From positions 62,001 through 126,000 of the forward strand of contig NZ_JAAIYP010000038.1 of NCBI RefSeq assembly GCF_011022235.1: a stretch of DNA of 64,000 bases, read 5' to 3'. The notes under the pieces were generated by a model, which saw only the letters and a program-made list of their open reading frames with translations, had not been told where the DNA came from and searched no databases. The stretch comes from Magnetospirillum aberrantis SpK (lineage in GTDB: Bacteria > Pseudomonadota > Alphaproteobacteria > Rhodospirillales > Magnetospirillaceae). Below, in pieces: positions 1 through 8,026 of the stretch. The position numbers and the translations under genes were made by a program. Every line of letters begins with the position of its first letter. Position 1 is the first letter of the stretch.

Positions 1-968
1 TTTCCGGTGTGCGGTATCGGTATGCTGACCGTCGCGGGAATCGTTCGTCGGACTTTGATGTCCAGGTCGCGCGGCTTGTCGGGAATGTTGCGCCACAGAC
101 TGATCATCAGGGAATCATAGGTGTCGATTTCCACCAGTTCCGCTCTGACTCCAACTGCGCGGGCCTCGGTGATCAGATTCTGCACCACCGGAAGAGCGGG
201 CGCGCCCTTCATCGTCATCCAGAACAGCCCGTTTGGAAATGGTGTGGGCTGTTGAAGTGCGTCGCGAAACAGGCGCATTACGCTTTCGTCGCGGCCGCTA
301 TAGCCGGCAATAATGAAGCCAAACCGCCCGGCGGCACTTTGCATGGCGAGGGCAAGTTGCTGGTCCTGCTGCGAGAGGTCGCGGGACAGGTTCTTGACGC
401 TGTCGTATCGAAAATCCCCATGCAGTTTGCAATAGAGGGGAAATTCTTCATTGCTCAACGCCTGAAGGGCCGCAGTCGATCCATCCAGATGGTAGGCCAT
501 CAATGTGCGCCCGCTAACCTCGGCGAACGCCCTTTCAACGACGCTGTCGAAATTCGTCGTGAAGATCGCACGGGTCATGCCGCTTGCCATCAGTGCGCCG
601 AGAATTCGGTTGCCAACAGTCAGGGTGACACGATCTTCTGACAGCTTCTTACGCAAGTAATTCCGCTGGCGCTCTTTGTCCGCGCCGAAAATCTTCTCGA
701 AATACAAACTGTACTCACTGTCGTCCCAGAGGGCCGGAAATCCGCGTGAGTCCATGAAAGCCTGTATGCGTGATCGCACGGCTTCATTCTGCATGTCCTG
801 GCGGGACACATCCTGATTCTCCGCCTTACAATAATATTGGCTTTTCAAATCCCAGATGATGTCGGTGGCCGTAGGAAGGCCCGACATACGCGATGCCCCA
901 GCACCGAGAAACCAAGCGAAAGCTGGTGGACGAGAGGCAAATTGAAGGGCGAAGTCTGCGGCATCCAT
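1..968 (-). CDS. SIR2-like NAD-binding domain protein, 3' end beyond the window
   Basis: The first 322 residues are visible on the minus strand and the frame stays open to base 1. SIR2 hallmarks are clear: FLGAGAS at residues 20-26 (NAD-binding glycine loop), FTTNFDSV at 136-143, KLHGDF at 181-186 (candidate catalytic His183) and FIIAGYSGRD at 218-227. This matches the SIR2-like (SIR2_2) family, whose members in prokaryotes often deplete NAD+ during anti-phage defence; that role is inferred here. The ATG at 968 follows GGAGG by 15 nt. A nearer ATG at 976 is in another frame that stops early. Base composition is less GC-rich than the neighbours, which fits an acquired gene. Any C-terminal sensor domain is out of view. 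Confidence 0.82.
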   Translation of the reverse strand, partial: MDAADFALQFASRPPAFAWFLGAGASRMSGLPTATDIIWDLKSQYYCKAENQDVSRQDMQNEAVRSRIQAFMDSRGFPALWDDSEYSLYFEKIFGADKERQRNYLRKKLSEDRVTLTVGNRILGALMASGMTRAIFTTNFDSVVERAFAEVSGRTLMAYHLDGSTAALQALSNEEFPLYCKLHGDFRYDSVKNLSRDLSQQDQQLALAMQSAAGRFGFIIAGYSGRDESVMRLFRDALQQPTPFPNGLFWMTMKGAPALPVVQNLITEARAVGVRAELVEIDTYDSLMISLWRNIPDKPRDLDIKVRRTIPATVSIPIPHTG

Positions 969-1074
969 GGGAACATATGATTGCCTCCAGACGTAGAAAA
1001 GCCAACACAAAATATACCCAACAGAAGTGCCCGCCAGAAGGCTTCCCCCTGCGTAACCCTACTGTTTTGTCCTC

Positions 1075-2685
1075 CTAAAATTGTCCAGCCACAAACCCCG
1101 CGATCCCCCCCACCGCCTCATCCTCTTGACCGATGAAGCCATGATGCGACCGCCCCTCGCAGGGCGGGGACTGGGGTTCGGCACCACCGGTCAGTTCCAC
1201 GTATGCCTTGCGGGTGGCGCCGATCTTGTCGGTCAGGCGCGGGCCGTCCAGGGCGGGGGAGCGGCTGCATCCGTCGGCGGTGTGGCTGAGGACCAGGGTG
1301 GGGACGGTGATGCGGTCCAGGTCCATGTTCAACAGCGAATGCGGTCCCTGTTTGCTGGTGCGCGTGACCGAGGCGGTCAGCACCAGGCCATCGATCCCGG
1401 CACCCTGGCGGAGGGCGGCATTGGCGGCGGACAAGGTGCCCCGGCTGGTGCCGACCAGCCAGACCGGCAGGGGATGGCGCTCGCGCAGCCAGGCCGCCAC
1501 CTTGGCGACGTCCTCGGCATGGGTGGCGGAGACGCGGAAGTGTTCGGGCATGCCGTCCGCCGAATCCGAGGGTGCGTCCAGGGTGGCGACGACGAAGCCG
1601 CGTTCGGCCAGCAGGGCGCGCGAGCGGGCCAGGAAGTTGCCGGCCTTCTCGGGCGCCGGTACCGGCTCACGCACCTCGATAGCGCCACCGCCGCCGGGGA
1701 ACAGGATCAGGATGGCCTTGGGCGGGGTGGCAGGCAGGGTCAGATAGAAGCTTTCCGTCACCTCGCCCCGTACCGGGATGGTGATGGCCTGTTCCGGCGG
1801 CAGGGCGGACGCGCGCGGCGGCGCGGCGGTGGTCGGGACGGCCTGCGCCAATCCTTCCCGCGCCAGGAAGGCATCTACCTGGGCCGTCCACAATGGTGCG
1901 CCCTTGGTCGAGAACAGCTTGTGGCCGTCTTCGCCGAAGGGCGGCAGCATGATCAATTCGGCCCGGCCGCCGGCCCCGATGAAGGCCGCGTGCAGCCGGC
2001 GGGCCAGGGCGGGGCCGATGTAATGGTCGTTCTCGGCATAGACCCACAGCATGGGCACCCGGGCGGTCTGGCCGAAGCGGGCATAGGTGTCGGCCAGAAT
2101 TTCGGGGCCGCACACCTCGTCGGGGCGGGGCGAACCGCGCCCGCCGGCGAAGCTGATCACCGCCTTCAGGCCCGGCGGCGGATCGGCGGCCAGCGCCACC
2201 GAGGCGAAGCCGCCCGCCGAATGCCCCACCGCGATGACGGTCCCGGCATCCACATAGGGCTTGTCGGCCATCAGGCGGACGGTCTCGCGCAGATCCTCGG
2301 CGGCGGCGCGCCCGGCCGGCTCATAGGCGGGGGTGGAACAGCGTCCGTAATCCTCGGCGTATTCGCCCTCGGACTCGCCATAGCCCCGCCGCATCACCGC
2401 CACCGTCACCCAGCCCCGGCGGGCCAACTCGCGGGCCTTGTCCAACTGGTCGCGCGGGCTTCGGGCGTGGCGGTCGTATTCGTTGCGCGGTGCCCCGTGG
2501 CTGAGGATGGCCAGCGGATGGCGTGCGCCATCGTCGGGCCGCACCACCAGGGCGGACAGCGACAGGGTGCGCGTACCGAACAGGCCGGCGAAGCGGGCGG
2601 GAAGGCGGATGTCCTCCTCGATCAGCCCGCCTGCTTCAGCCGGCAGGGAGACCAGCAGCAGGAGGACGGCGAGAATTCCCCTCAT
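1075..2685 (-). CDS. Secreted protein with two tandem alpha/beta hydrolase domains
   Basis: A 536-residue protein with an N-terminal signal peptide (MRGILAVLLLLVSLPAEA). The first hydrolase half has the nucleophile elbow GHSAGG, an acid in AENDHY and a His in EDGHKLF. The second half, after an Ala/Pro-rich linker near residue 290, has GTSRGT, HTADGC and SHHGF. Both halves therefore keep a plausible Ser-Asp-His triad, resembling dienelactone-hydrolase or peptidase-type serine hydrolases. The substrate cannot be told. The start at 2685 overlaps the stop of the upstream gene (ATGA), so it is the last gene of a four-gene operon; an upstream GTG at 2709 would remove the overlap and is less likely. 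Confidence 0.8.
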   Translation of the reverse strand: MRGILAVLLLLVSLPAEAGGLIEEDIRLPARFAGLFGTRTLSLSALVVRPDDGARHPLAILSHGAPRNEYDRHARSPRDQLDKARELARRGWVTVAVMRRGYGESEGEYAEDYGRCSTPAYEPAGRAAAEDLRETVRLMADKPYVDAGTVIAVGHSAGGFASVALAADPPPGLKAVISFAGGRGSPRPDEVCGPEILADTYARFGQTARVPMLWVYAENDHYIGPALARRLHAAFIGAGGRAELIMLPPFGEDGHKLFSTKGAPLWTAQVDAFLAREGLAQAVPTTAAPPRASALPPEQAITIPVRGEVTESFYLTLPATPPKAILILFPGGGGAIEVREPVPAPEKAGNFLARSRALLAERGFVVATLDAPSDSADGMPEHFRVSATHAEDVAKVAAWLRERHPLPVWLVGTSRGTLSAANAALRQGAGIDGLVLTASVTRTSKQGPHSLLNMDLDRITVPTLVLSHTADGCSRSPALDGPRLTDKIGATRKAYVELTGGAEPQSPPCEGRSHHGFIGQEDEAVGGIAGFVAGQF

Positions 2686-3245
2686 CGCAGGGTGACCTCG
2701 GCATACCATGTCCCCGCCGCCCTGGACTTCCAGTGCAGGTCATAGGCGGCGTTGAACAGCCCTCGGTCGGTGAGTGCGTTGGCGCGGCAGAAGCGCACCT
2801 CGGGATCGACCTCGCGGGCGTCGCTGATGGCCTGCGGGCCGGAGACCCGTTGCGGCTTCAGCCCCATCTGGCGGATGGCGCCCTCGACCGCCTTCAGCGC
2901 CTCGGCTGAGTCGCAAGCCGGCAGACCGGGACCGGCGGAGTTGGGCGGCGGCAGGGCCGCTTTCTCGGCGACGATGCAGCGGAGTCCGGCCGACCATGCC
3001 TGCACCGGCCCCTTGAGCGTGATCTCGCGCCCCACCGAGGCGCTGAAATAGGATTCCACCATCAAATCGTCATCGACACCCGCGACACAGAAGGTTTCGC
3101 GGGCGGCGCGGATGTAATACTGGCCGCGCGCGTATTCCACCGTGCCGGTGACGGTGCCCGGCGTGACGGAGATGATCTTGGGCGCGGTTTGCGCCAGGGC
3201 GGGACTGGCGGCGAACAATAGGGCGGCGATCAGGACGGAACGCAT
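2682..3245 (-). CDS. Putative secreted protein of unknown function
   Basis: A 187-residue protein with a clear signal peptide (MRSVLIAALLFAASPALAQ). The mature part has an N-terminal beta-rich stretch with one Cys (ETFCVAG), then a second region with Cys in LRCIVAE, LPACDSA and VRFCRAN that could form disulphides in the periplasm. I do not recognise the family. It overlaps the downstream hydrolase by four bases and follows the upstream gene by about 9 bases, so the products are probably made together. Confidence 0.7.
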   Translation of the reverse strand: MRSVLIAALLFAASPALAQTAPKIISVTPGTVTGTVEYARGQYYIRAARETFCVAGVDDDLMVESYFSASVGREITLKGPVQAWSAGLRCIVAEKAALPPPNSAGPGLPACDSAEALKAVEGAIRQMGLKPQRVSGPQAISDAREVDPEVRFCRANALTDRGLFNAAYDLHWKSRAAGTWYAEVTLR

Positions 3246-3254
3246 GGGGGCACC

Positions 3255-3866
3255 TCACACTTCTAGGGTGGCGATGACGGGGACGAAGGACTCGTAGGCG
3301 GCGGCAGCGGCGGGCTCGGGGCGGATGCGGTCCTCGGCCTCGGTGGCGGCGGGGATGTCGGCCTGCCAGAAGGGCGCGTAGTCCACCTTGTCGTCGTCCA
3401 CCAGCACCCAGCCCTCGGGGGCGGCGAAGGCCAGCCAGTCGGGATCGGCGCCCGCGCCCTTGGTTTCCACCGCCATGCGCAGTGACAGGAAGCGCCCCGA
3501 ATGGTCCAGGCACACCGCCGTCCACAGGTGCTTGCGGGCGTTGAGGCGGTGCGAGGCCGACAGCATCGCCTCCATCCACACCGTGTCGATCTCGCCCGCG
3601 CCGTCGTCCCACAGATGGCTGCCGTAGGGCAGCGGGTCGAAAGCGGCGACCAACGGCCCCCACACCGCGTTCCAGATGTCGTGCAGCAGGCACCAGTAAT
3701 CGGTCTTGATCTTCAGCAGGGAAAGCCGGGCCAGGTGGAACTGCCGCACCTCGGGCAAGGCCAGATCGGCGGGAATGTGCTCGGCCCGGCCGATGCGCGA
3801 CAACGCGGCGGCATGGGCGGGAACGGCGTGGTAGGTCAGGGATTCGGGCAGGATCAGCTCGGTCAT
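3255..3866 (-). CDS. Hypothetical protein
   Basis: A 203-residue soluble protein starting MTELILPESLTYHA. There is no signal peptide and no membrane segment. It is rich in Trp and acidic residues (DIWNAVWGPL, LWDDGAGEIDTVWMEAM, ADPDWLAFAAPEGWVLVDDDK), with no nucleotide or metal motif I can name. The start at 3866 lies two bases after the stop of the nuclease-like gene, indicating translational coupling; an upstream ATG at 3896 would overlap that gene more. Its position between a PD-(D/E)XK-like protein and a secreted protein gives no firm functional hint. Confidence 0.65.
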   Translation of the reverse strand: MTELILPESLTYHAVPAHAAALSRIGRAEHIPADLALPEVRQFHLARLSLLKIKTDYWCLLHDIWNAVWGPLVAAFDPLPYGSHLWDDGAGEIDTVWMEAMLSASHRLNARKHLWTAVCLDHSGRFLSLRMAVETKGAGADPDWLAFAAPEGWVLVDDDKVDYAPFWQADIPAATEAEDRIRPEPAAAAAYESFVPVIATLEV

Positions 3867-3868
3867 GG

Positions 3869-4702
3869 TCAGTCCTTTTCGGCGGCGTGCTCCCACAGAT
3901 CGGCGCGGAAGCTGTCGAAATCGCCGTGGCCCCGGTGGATGGGGTCACGGGCCAGCCCGGCTTCCCAGCGGCGCAGCAATCCGGCCCACGAGGCGGCCAG
4001 CCACCCGGCCCGCTCCTTGCGCGGCGGGGTGCGGCCCTCGGGGGTTAGATAGACGCACCAGCCCCGCGCGGTGCGGGAACGGGCGACATGGCGACGGAGA
4101 TGATCGGCATAGGCCCGCAACTGGCCGGGCCAGTCGGGGGCGTCGAGCTTGGCTTCAAGAATTAGGAAACAGGGGCCGCCCTCGGGCGCCCGCCATTCCA
4201 GCCACAGATCGGCGCGGCGACTGCCGCCCGCCCGGTCCTTGAGGCCCAGTTCGGTGACCACCACCAGACTGCCGTCGGCGATGCCGGGCGCCTTCCCCTT
4301 GCCGCAAGCCCCCAGCAGTGCGGTAACGAAGGCGGCGGCGCGAGCCTCGGCCAGCGGGGCCGGGGTGAAGTGCGGCGACAGGAAGAAGGCGAGGCGGCGG
4401 GTCAGCAGCGGCTCGGTCAGGCTCTCGCCCCAGGTCAGGCCGCGCCCTTGAGCCAGCCCGTGGCCGGGCCACAGCGGGCCGAAGACACCGGGATCGCCGT
4501 AGCCGGCGGACAGCGCGGGGGAAACCGGAAAGGGCGGCAGCAGAGCGAGGTCGGCCTTCAGCGACGCCGGCGGGGCCAGGGTTGGCGAACGCAGCAGGCT
4601 TGCCGCGTCGGCCCCAGGCAGGGGGAAGTCCCAACCGGGCCGCCAGCCGGCGACCAGGGCCAGGTCGCGCGCATTTGCCGCCTGTCCGTCCTCCCCCGCC
4701 AT
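3869..4702 (-). CDS. PD-(D/E)XK nuclease-superfamily protein
   Basis: A 277-residue protein. The C-terminal half has a PD-(D/E)XK core: SRRADLWLEW supplies the Asp, FLILEAKLDA supplies the E-x-K pair, and QLRAYADHLRRHV forms the following helix with the QxxxY pattern of the PDDEXK_4-type family. The N-terminal half (about 1-130) is Pro/Leu-rich and unrecognised. The family acts on DNA in restriction, repair or phage defence, but no methyltransferase or helicase partner is adjacent. It is the first gene of a four-gene leftward operon, divergent from an XRE regulator, with two palindromes in the shared promoter region. Nuclease activity is an inference from the motif. Confidence 0.7.
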   Translation of the reverse strand: MAGEDGQAANARDLALVAGWRPGWDFPLPGADAASLLRSPTLAPPASLKADLALLPPFPVSPALSAGYGDPGVFGPLWPGHGLAQGRGLTWGESLTEPLLTRRLAFFLSPHFTPAPLAEARAAAFVTALLGACGKGKAPGIADGSLVVVTELGLKDRAGGSRRADLWLEWRAPEGGPCFLILEAKLDAPDWPGQLRAYADHLRRHVARSRTARGWCVYLTPEGRTPPRKERAGWLAASWAGLLRRWEAGLARDPIHRGHGDFDSFRADLWEHAAEKD

Positions 4703-4755
4703 GCCCGTTCTCCGACCCTGTTTCGGCTCAAGCGGGCAATCCGGAGTCTCACTGT

Positions 4756-4809
4756 GAACCCAGTTCAGAAACGAATGCGCGCTGGCCGAGCATTATACGA
4801 ACCCAGTTC
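4756..4809. promoter_or_regulatory. Two copies of the palindrome GAACCCAGTTC, probable XRE operators
   Basis: GAACCCAGTTC occurs exactly at 4756-4766 and 4799-4809, 43 bp start to start, so both lie on the same helical face (about four turns). Each is an inverted repeat GAAC-N3-GTTC. They sit between the divergent nuclease operon and the XRE gene and bracket the -10 box of the leftward promoter. Spacing and symmetry fit binding by a dimeric XRE repressor encoded immediately to the right. Binding itself is inferred. Confidence 0.65.
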
Positions 4810-4818
4810 GATGGTCCA
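4792..4818 (-). promoter_or_regulatory. Promoter of the nuclease-like operon
   Basis: On the minus strand a perfect TATAAT lies at 4797-4792. TGGACC at 4818-4813, 15 bp upstream, is a weak -35 (4 of 6). The right-hand GAACCCAGTTC palindrome fills the spacer, so a bound repressor would block polymerase directly. Transcription would start near 4785 and run to the ATG at 4702. Confidence 0.5.
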
Positions 4819-4846
4819 GCGCGATTCTCTCAACCACACTCAGAGC

Positions 4847-5218
4847 ATGATCGATCCCGTCATCAGCGCCATCCTCAGCCGCCGCATGAAGCAGTTCCGC
4901 AAGCTGCGCAACATGAGCCAGGAAGCCTTGGCCGACGCGGTGGGCCGCAGCGTGGACACCATCTCCAACCTGGAGCGCGGCGCCACGCTGACCCGGCTGG
5001 AAACCATCATCGAGATCGCCCGGGCGCTCGCGGTGGAGCCGTTCGAGCTGATCCGCGACGATGCCAAGGGCCTGCTGGTGGAGGAACTGCCCGACGAGTT
5101 GCGCGAGGTGGTCCACATCACCCGCGAGCAGCCCAGCCCCGTCCGTCAGGCGGTGCTGGAACACGCCCGCGCGACGGTTGGCATGGCGGCGAAGGTCGGG
5201 GTGAGGAAGGGGGAGTGA
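4847..5218 (+). CDS. XRE-family HTH transcriptional regulator
   Basis: A 123-residue regulator. Residues about 10-65 form a Cro/C1-type helix-turn-helix (MKQFRKLRNMSQEALADAVG, then VDTISNLERG as recognition helix). The tail ends DELREVVHITREQPSPVRQAVLEHAR and may dimerise. The ATG at 4847 is preferred. An in-frame ATG at 4811 abuts the right-hand palindrome and would leave almost no leader. The gene is divergent from the nuclease-like operon and is the obvious candidate to bind the two palindromes, in the manner of controller proteins or autorepressors of toxin-like operons. Confidence 0.8.
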   Translation: MIDPVISAILSRRMKQFRKLRNMSQEALADAVGRSVDTISNLERGATLTRLETIIEIARALAVEPFELIRDDAKGLLVEELPDELREVVHITREQPSPVRQAVLEHARATVGMAAKVGVRKGE

Positions 5219-5254
5219 GGCGGCAGTACAGCGCCAGGTGCTGCACCTTACCGC

Positions 5255-5842
5255 CTAATGTTCCGCCGAGTTCTCCGGCTCGCCGTCGATTGGCAGGGCC
5301 ATCACGAACTTTGGGCAACGAATTCCCCACACTGTCCGCAAGTTCGTATCACGGATCAACTCGTCCGAATTGACCTTGAATAGACCGGAAAGATGGTAAA
5401 TTTCCAGGCATGTGAATCGCGTATTCTCCTGCCGGACGCTGAATTTTTCGTAAGCCTTCTCCAGGCCGCTCCTGAACTTCGGCGTAGACTGCTCCTCAAG
5501 CGTGCGCGGTATGTCCCATGCGTCGGCGACAATGCGGGTTGTCATCAGAATGGCGACGCCCAGAAACACCACAGCTACGGCGAACATGCCAATGTAGCCA
5601 GGGGTGTAGGGGGTGAAGATTCTGTCGCGGAAGCGCCGTGGCACCTGAAGCTGCCGGAAGTGTTCTTCCCATCTTTCGATGACAGGAATGTGCTTCCTAG
5701 GAAAAGCGCGATCATCGGTGCAGTTTTCAAGCTCAGATATCCGGTTCTGCGCCAAGCCGCAGAAGAATTCACCAAATTCTGTCTGGTTCATTCTCAACCG
5801 CTCTCGGATGGCACGCAGGCGCTCCGCATAGGTTTGTTCCAT
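5255..5842 (-). CDS. Membrane-anchored helix-turn-helix protein
   Basis: A 195-residue protein with an N-terminal XRE-like HTH (ERLRAIRERLRMNQTEFGEF, then NRISELEN as the likely recognition helix, residues about 8-50). One transmembrane segment follows near residues 83-103 (YIGMFAVAVVFLGVAILMTT), then a soluble C-terminal region of about 85 residues containing FTCLEIYHL and TVWGIRCPKF. The layout puts the DNA-binding domain in the cytoplasm and probably the tail outside, like one-component membrane regulators. Composition is less GC-rich than the backbone. No partner is recognisable; it faces away from the XRE gene and shares an upstream inverted repeat region. Confidence 0.65.
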   Translation of the reverse strand: MEQTYAERLRAIRERLRMNQTEFGEFFCGLAQNRISELENCTDDRAFPRKHIPVIERWEEHFRQLQVPRRFRDRIFTPYTPGYIGMFAVAVVFLGVAILMTTRIVADAWDIPRTLEEQSTPKFRSGLEKAYEKFSVRQENTRFTCLEIYHLSGLFKVNSDELIRDTNLRTVWGIRCPKFVMALPIDGEPENSAEH

Positions 5843-5923
5843 GTTGGCCTCGCAAGATCACTCCTCGCCAAGGGTCGTCATTTGCGTCGGGCGTCGTCAA
5901 GGCCAGAAAGCGCCCAACCCATT

Positions 5924-5953
5924 GATATCGGTGGATTATCGGAAAACGATATC
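5924..5953. promoter_or_regulatory. Inverted repeat upstream of the membrane HTH gene
   Basis: GATATCG at 5924-5930 is mirrored by CGATATC at 5947-5953 with a 16-bp spacer holding TTATCGG. It lies about 80-110 bp upstream of the leftward HTH gene (start 5842), inside the 240-bp stretch 5843-6082 that holds no convincing gene. It may be an autoregulatory operator; this is inference only. Confidence 0.3.
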
Positions 5954-6082
5954 CCCCTGGGGAGGCTCTCATGTGAAAATCAGCATTTTGCACTATGTCG
6001 GCCAAGTGCCGGGAATGCGGGGTGGAGGCCGGCAATCAATGCCTCGGGGGTCTTGGAGCCAAAACAGTTGGTCCCCTTTTCC

Positions 6083-7057
6083 CTACAGCGGGTTCCCATC
6101 CCTGGCGTGGATGCTCAGGATGTCGGAACAGGCCCCGATGTCGACGTACTGCACGCCGTTGATCGGGCCTGCCTCCAACTGGTCCCAGAAGAAACGGTAT
6201 TCCCGCTGGTAGGCGAACAGAAAGTCCTTGGAGATCGCGGTCCTGAGCCGGTGACCCGGCGGGCGTTCATAAGGGTCGAAATATTCGACGTTCGTGTCCA
6301 TCCAATACCAACCAGGAAACACCTTCTTTCCAGCCTCGCCGATGCGCCGGGCGAACTCGTCGATGTCATGCACCATCACGCATGTATCGCCGAAGGCTTG
6401 CAGGAACCGGACATCCCATTCACGGGTGAAGCAGGCCATGTGGTAGCCGGGGCCGGCGACCGAAGTCCTCAGGTTCCCGATGATGGGCGTCTCCCGGCCA
6501 TCCGGGAGGATGACGCGGACATGCTGACCGGCCGAGTAGGCGTGCTTGGCCGTCTCCTCGTCCTGCCGCGCCTCGTCGTTCTCGATGTCCTGATAGGACT
6601 TGGCCGGTGTGAATCTCACCCTGCCGCTCGCCAGCTCAAGCATGTGCTCGCGCTGGCCGAAGCGGTAGAGGACGTTCGGGTGCTGAACCTGCGGCGGCGA
6701 GCCCGGCGGCAGTTCGACCTCGGGGACGATGGGCGGCTCCAGCCCCCGCATGGCGATTTCCAGCCGGGTGATGTAGTCCCGCCTCAGCCAGTACCACGAG
6801 CTTTCGGGCCACCAGATCGGCATGATGTCGCGGCGGGGGCCGACGAACGTCCGCATGTTGCGCACCATGTGGCGATGGCGGGTGACGAGTTCGGCGTCGC
6901 TCACCCGTTCAAGCCAGCGTCGAGGTACGTATTCCAAGTTCCAGAAATCAGGGTCGTAGCGGACCTCATTGTGGTTCATGGAGTTAACGACCTCTGCGGG
7001 CGGCAGCGGCGGCAGCGGATAGCGCTCGATCTTTGGAGGGGCCGGGTACAACGTCAT
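6083..7057 (-). CDS. DUF2971-like protein of unknown function
   Basis: A 324-residue soluble protein. The pattern VLYRFGQREHMLELASGRVRF, then MACFTREWDVRF, then KDFLFAYQREYRFFW resembles the DUF2971 family plan (a K/RF-x-ES-like opening, a CFS/CFT centre and an E-x-E-x-R end). That family is scattered in genomic islands and sometimes linked to abortive infection. The match is by eye and weak. The N-terminal 100 residues (Trp/Arg-rich, WWPESSWYWLRRDY) are extra. The start at 7057 follows GGAGG by 10 nt; an in-frame codon at 7129 lacks this. Its stop is 240 bp from the membrane HTH gene on the same strand. Confidence 0.55.
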   Translation of the reverse strand: MTLYPAPPKIERYPLPPLPPAEVVNSMNHNEVRYDPDFWNLEYVPRRWLERVSDAELVTRHRHMVRNMRTFVGPRRDIMPIWWPESSWYWLRRDYITRLEIAMRGLEPPIVPEVELPPGSPPQVQHPNVLYRFGQREHMLELASGRVRFTPAKSYQDIENDEARQDEETAKHAYSAGQHVRVILPDGRETPIIGNLRTSVAGPGYHMACFTREWDVRFLQAFGDTCVMVHDIDEFARRIGEAGKKVFPGWYWMDTNVEYFDPYERPPGHRLRTAISKDFLFAYQREYRFFWDQLEAGPINGVQYVDIGACSDILSIHARDGNPL

Positions 7058-7170
7058 TTCAGAAAACCCTCCAGGCAATTGTCCAGGGCGCTCGAAAGGG
7101 CCTCCGGTCCCTTCTCCGCCGGCAGGCACGAGGATATACTGCCGGTCGCATTTCTTTGGGGGAATTGGGC

Positions 7171-7521
7171 GTGCTCCGCAAATCCTTGGCTGTTACCGCA
7201 TTGGCCTACACTCTGGCGCCCGCGGCTGCCTCGGCCGCTCCGGTCTATCTGGAATGCATGATGACGCTCGGTTCGGGCCAAAAGGAGACCCAGTGGAACG
7301 TCACCCTGGACGAGGCCGCTGGCTCCGTCGCCTACACCATCCCCGAACTGGGCACTGCCAAGAAGGCCCTGGGCATTTTCACTGCCGACAAGGTGCGGTT
7401 CGACACGATGGAAATCAGCCGCATCGACCTGACCTTTACCCGGACGATCAACCTCCTTGGAGAGGTCAAGCGCGACCAGGGCCAATGCAAAATGGCGCCG
7501 ACGCCGACACGGAAATTCTGA
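7171..7521 (+). CDS. Small secreted protein of unknown function
   Basis: A 116-residue protein starting at GTG 7171, seven bases after GGGGGA. A signal peptide is visible (LRKSLAVTALAYTLAPAAASA), cutting near APVYLE. The mature part has two Cys (ECMM near its start and GQCKMA near its end), which could form one disulphide. Its motif-poor beta-rich sequence is not one I recognise. The stop is one base before the ATG of the next gene, so the two are probably cotranscribed. Confidence 0.6.
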   Translation: MLRKSLAVTALAYTLAPAAASAAPVYLECMMTLGSGQKETQWNVTLDEAAGSVAYTIPELGTAKKALGIFTADKVRFDTMEISRIDLTFTRTINLLGEVKRDQGQCKMAPTPTRKF

Positions 7522-7522
7522 C

Positions 7523-8026
7523 ATGGACGGGAAGCAAGCAACCGGAGCCACTACCAAACCGACGCTGCGCCTGCGGGTCACCATGCCGGAGGTGCGCGGT
7601 CTGTCCCGCGACATCGAGATGCCGGCCAGCCATTCCCTGGCCGGATTGGCCAAGGCCATCATCGGCTCGGTGGGGTGGTTCTTCGACCATGCCTATGGGT
7701 TCTATGATGCGCTGGGCTATCACATTCACGACAGCACCGTGCGTTATGAGTTGTTCGCCGACATGGGTGATAACGGCTTTATGGATGACGGCCCGCCCGC
7801 CAAAAGCGTTAAGCGCACCAAGGTCGGGCAGGTATTCACCGCGCCCGGCGACAAGTGGCAGTTTCTGTTCGATTACGGCGACGATCACCGTTTCATCGTC
7901 GAGGTGCTGAACTTCGGGGAGGTCGAGACCGGCGCCAAATATCCCCGTGTGATCGCCCGCAAGGGCAAGGCCCCGCCGCAATATCCGCCCGAGGATGACG
8001 AGGATTACGACGACGAAGAGGACTGA
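7523..8026 (+). CDS. Plasmid pRiA4b ORF-3-like protein
   Basis: A 167-residue protein of the pRiA4b ORF-3 family. The signature parts are visible: LRVTMPEVRGLSRDIEMPAS, FDHAYGFYDALGYHIHD, and WQFLFDYGDDHRFIVEVLN, followed by YPRVIARKGKAPPQYPPED. The family is common on plasmids and islands and its biochemical role is unknown. The C terminus is strongly acidic (DDEDYDDEED). It lies one base behind the secreted gene and its last 22 bases overlap the convergent MazF-like toxin gene. Confidence 0.75.
   Translation: MDGKQATGATTKPTLRLRVTMPEVRGLSRDIEMPASHSLAGLAKAIIGSVGWFFDHAYGFYDALGYHIHDSTVRYELFADMGDNGFMDDGPPAKSVKRTKVGQVFTAPGDKWQFLFDYGDDHRFIVEVLNFGEVETGAKYPRVIARKGKAPPQYPPEDDEDYDDEED

Noticed and set aside
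1081-2745. Long open frame on the plus strand opposite the tandem hydrolase gene
   Set aside because: Gly/Arg/Gln-rich translation with no motif; it is the antisense of a gene with a signal peptide and two catalytic triads. The GC-rich codon use opens such frames.
3869-5218. Type II restriction-modification system
   Set aside because: A nuclease fold and a controller-like regulator are present, but no methyltransferase is encoded nearby.
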